DNA of 64,000 nucleotides from Clusia tigrina (Eukaryota; Arthropoda; Insecta; Diptera; Clusiidae), in contig OV050030.1 of assembly GCA_920105625.2 (NCBI GenBank), forward strand, positions 85,831,570 through 85,895,569. The letters are read 5' to 3'. Within the stretch, counting starts at the first letter, position 1. Each line of letters starts with the position of its first letter. Under the pieces are notes generated by a model. That model did no database searches and was not told the origin of the DNA. It saw only the letters and a list, made by a program, of their open reading frames with translations. Shown here piece by piece: positions 63,076-64,000 of the stretch. A program made the position numbers and the translations under genes.

Positions 63076-63134
63076 ATTAACAAAATATTAATTTAATTTA
63101 ATTTTTAAAAAAGGTTGCATGTTGGATTAGCAAC
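63075..63134 (-). repeat. Truncated LTR (U5 stump, 60 bp), second copy
   Basis: Same breakpoint to the base as 43276-43335, 19,799 bp away, joined to the same env position. The flanking leader sequence differs between the two. Confidence 0.9.
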
Positions 63135-64000
63135 TCGATATCCTGGTAAAATCATTTGTAGGTTGATTATCTTGTTGAGGCTCTTCGATAACATTTTCAT
63201 CTGGTTTAGGTCTGATGTTTCTCCATTTCTTCCAGTATTTTGCAAGAACGAAAACCCCAATTAGCAGGAAAGTCGATACCATTCCCAAGTTCAATGATAG
63301 ACTTATTTGGTTTATCGATTTAAGTTTACGGATTGCCAAAGAATTTTTGATATTGATGTCATTGATTAGTTCCAGAGATAATGTTTTTTCTTCAGCGTTG
63401 GAGCTCATGGGTTGAATTAAGGCAGGAAGAGGTTTTGTTGTAGTGATTTGTCTGGATAGGTATGTCCTGTTGTTTACTCGGACCGTAGAATTATAGTGGC
63501 GAATTACATACGATCCATTGAGCCACATGGTTGAGTTGTCAACATCAATTTGTCCACTGAATTGGTTTAAAAATAATATGCCATCCTCAATTTCTTCTGT
63601 TGTAAAAATGTGTTCGTTATTGGTGGTGGTGCACTTTGATGTCTGACTCGCCAAAAGTTTCGGGATGCACGGGGAATCTGTGATATCGTCATAAGTTTCA
63701 GGACTACATATTGATAAACTATTGTATGTTTTACATTTCTTTTTTAATCCAAATATTATTTTCTTATTCTTACAGTCTAGGACGTATTCATAATCTAGCC
63801 TAGTTACAATATTTTCCCTTTTGATAGCCTTAATTAGTAATCTAATACAATTTTCAGTATCTGTTGTCGGAACACTTAATATGTAAAGTATATTGTAACC
63901 TTCGAGAGCAATTTTTACTTCTGCAAAGTGCAGTAGTTCATCAGTACTAGAAAATGGAATATTACTTTTACTAAATATGTCATTTAGGATTTCGACTTCG
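63127..64000 (-). pseudogene. env: env 3' part, truncated end, open to window edge
   Basis: Open from the window edge to TAA 63129-63127 in the LTR stump. I checked codon by codon from 63654 up to about 63762 without a stop, so it lacks the frameshift of D2. It has the ectodomain sequons and the membrane anchor; the last residues of the tail are replaced by Cys-stop from LTR sequence. The 5' part lies outside the window. Confidence 0.85.

Larger units (their letters stand above)
63075..64000 (-). mobile_element. Errantivirus-type LTR element, unit D5, cut by window end
   Basis: LTR stump plus env 3' part of a further minus-strand unit. Its env variants (Ile-Ile-Phe, Glu-Glu-Lys and PDENV segments) match D2, so D2 and D5 derive from one deleted ancestor. 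Confidence 0.9.

Noticed and set aside
1..64000. Host genes, tRNA or rRNA between units
   Set aside because: Every stretch aligns to part of the same element apart from 34 bp, leaving no room for host genes.

Overview
The window is eukaryotic repeat DNA, almost certainly from an insect or related arthropod. I can assign all but 34 of the 64,000 bases to one family of Ty3/gypsy-class, env-bearing LTR retrotransposon (errantivirus type). I see no host gene, tRNA, rRNA or CRISPR array. The evidence is gag, a DTG protease, a YIDD reverse transcriptase, RNase H and an HHCC/DDE integrase. A third ORF has a KSKR furin site followed by a fusion-peptide-like stretch and a C-terminal membrane anchor, as in insect errantivirus Env and baculovirus F proteins. 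The LTR also carries an insect-style Inr+DPE promoter. The species cannot be told from the sequence.

Layout, with each unit written as internal region plus its 3' LTR. Block A (+) 1-25009 is a head-to-tail array: A1 1-4065 (5' part missing), A2 4066-11326, A3 11327-18166, A4 18167-25009. A 34-bp spacer, 25010-25043, separates A4 from block B (-) 25044-30856, a copy truncated inside gag. Block C (+) starts abruptly in pol: C1 30857-34424, C2 34425-41742. Block D (-) is another head-to-tail array: D1 41743-43275 (gag fragment and leader only), D2 43276-49718, D3 49719-57051, D4 57052-63074, D5 63075-64000 (continues past the window). Inside each block neighbouring units share one LTR, so the order is internal-LTR-internal-LTR. 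Solo insertions flanked by target duplications are not seen.

Design of the element. The full LTR is about 304 bp (AGTTAAC...GTTAATT) with a TCAGTC initiator, a DPE exactly at +28, AATAAA and a small stem-loop. The primer site resembles the 3' end of tRNA-Lys. An A-rich leader of about 0.85-1.1 kb contains a 74-79 bp minisatellite and a tiny first env exon ending at a consensus splice donor. gag is about 470 codons. pol is in the -1 frame after a run of seven U. env is reached from the leader donor by an acceptor inside the end of pol. A purine tract precedes the 3' LTR.

No copy is fully intact. All gag and env genes are broken or incomplete. The reverse transcriptase-RNase H-integrase part of copy B is a single open frame of 961 codons. 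Shared lesions define lineages. A1-A4 and C1 share a T-run frameshift, a TAG and a 6-bp loss. A3, A4, C1 and D2 share a 512-bp pol/env deletion. D2 and D5 share a deletion joining a 60-bp LTR stump to env. Elements with that last lesion cannot retrotranspose by themselves, so the array has probably grown by DNA-level amplification and recombination as well as by transposition. Misassembly of a long repeat remains a real alternative.
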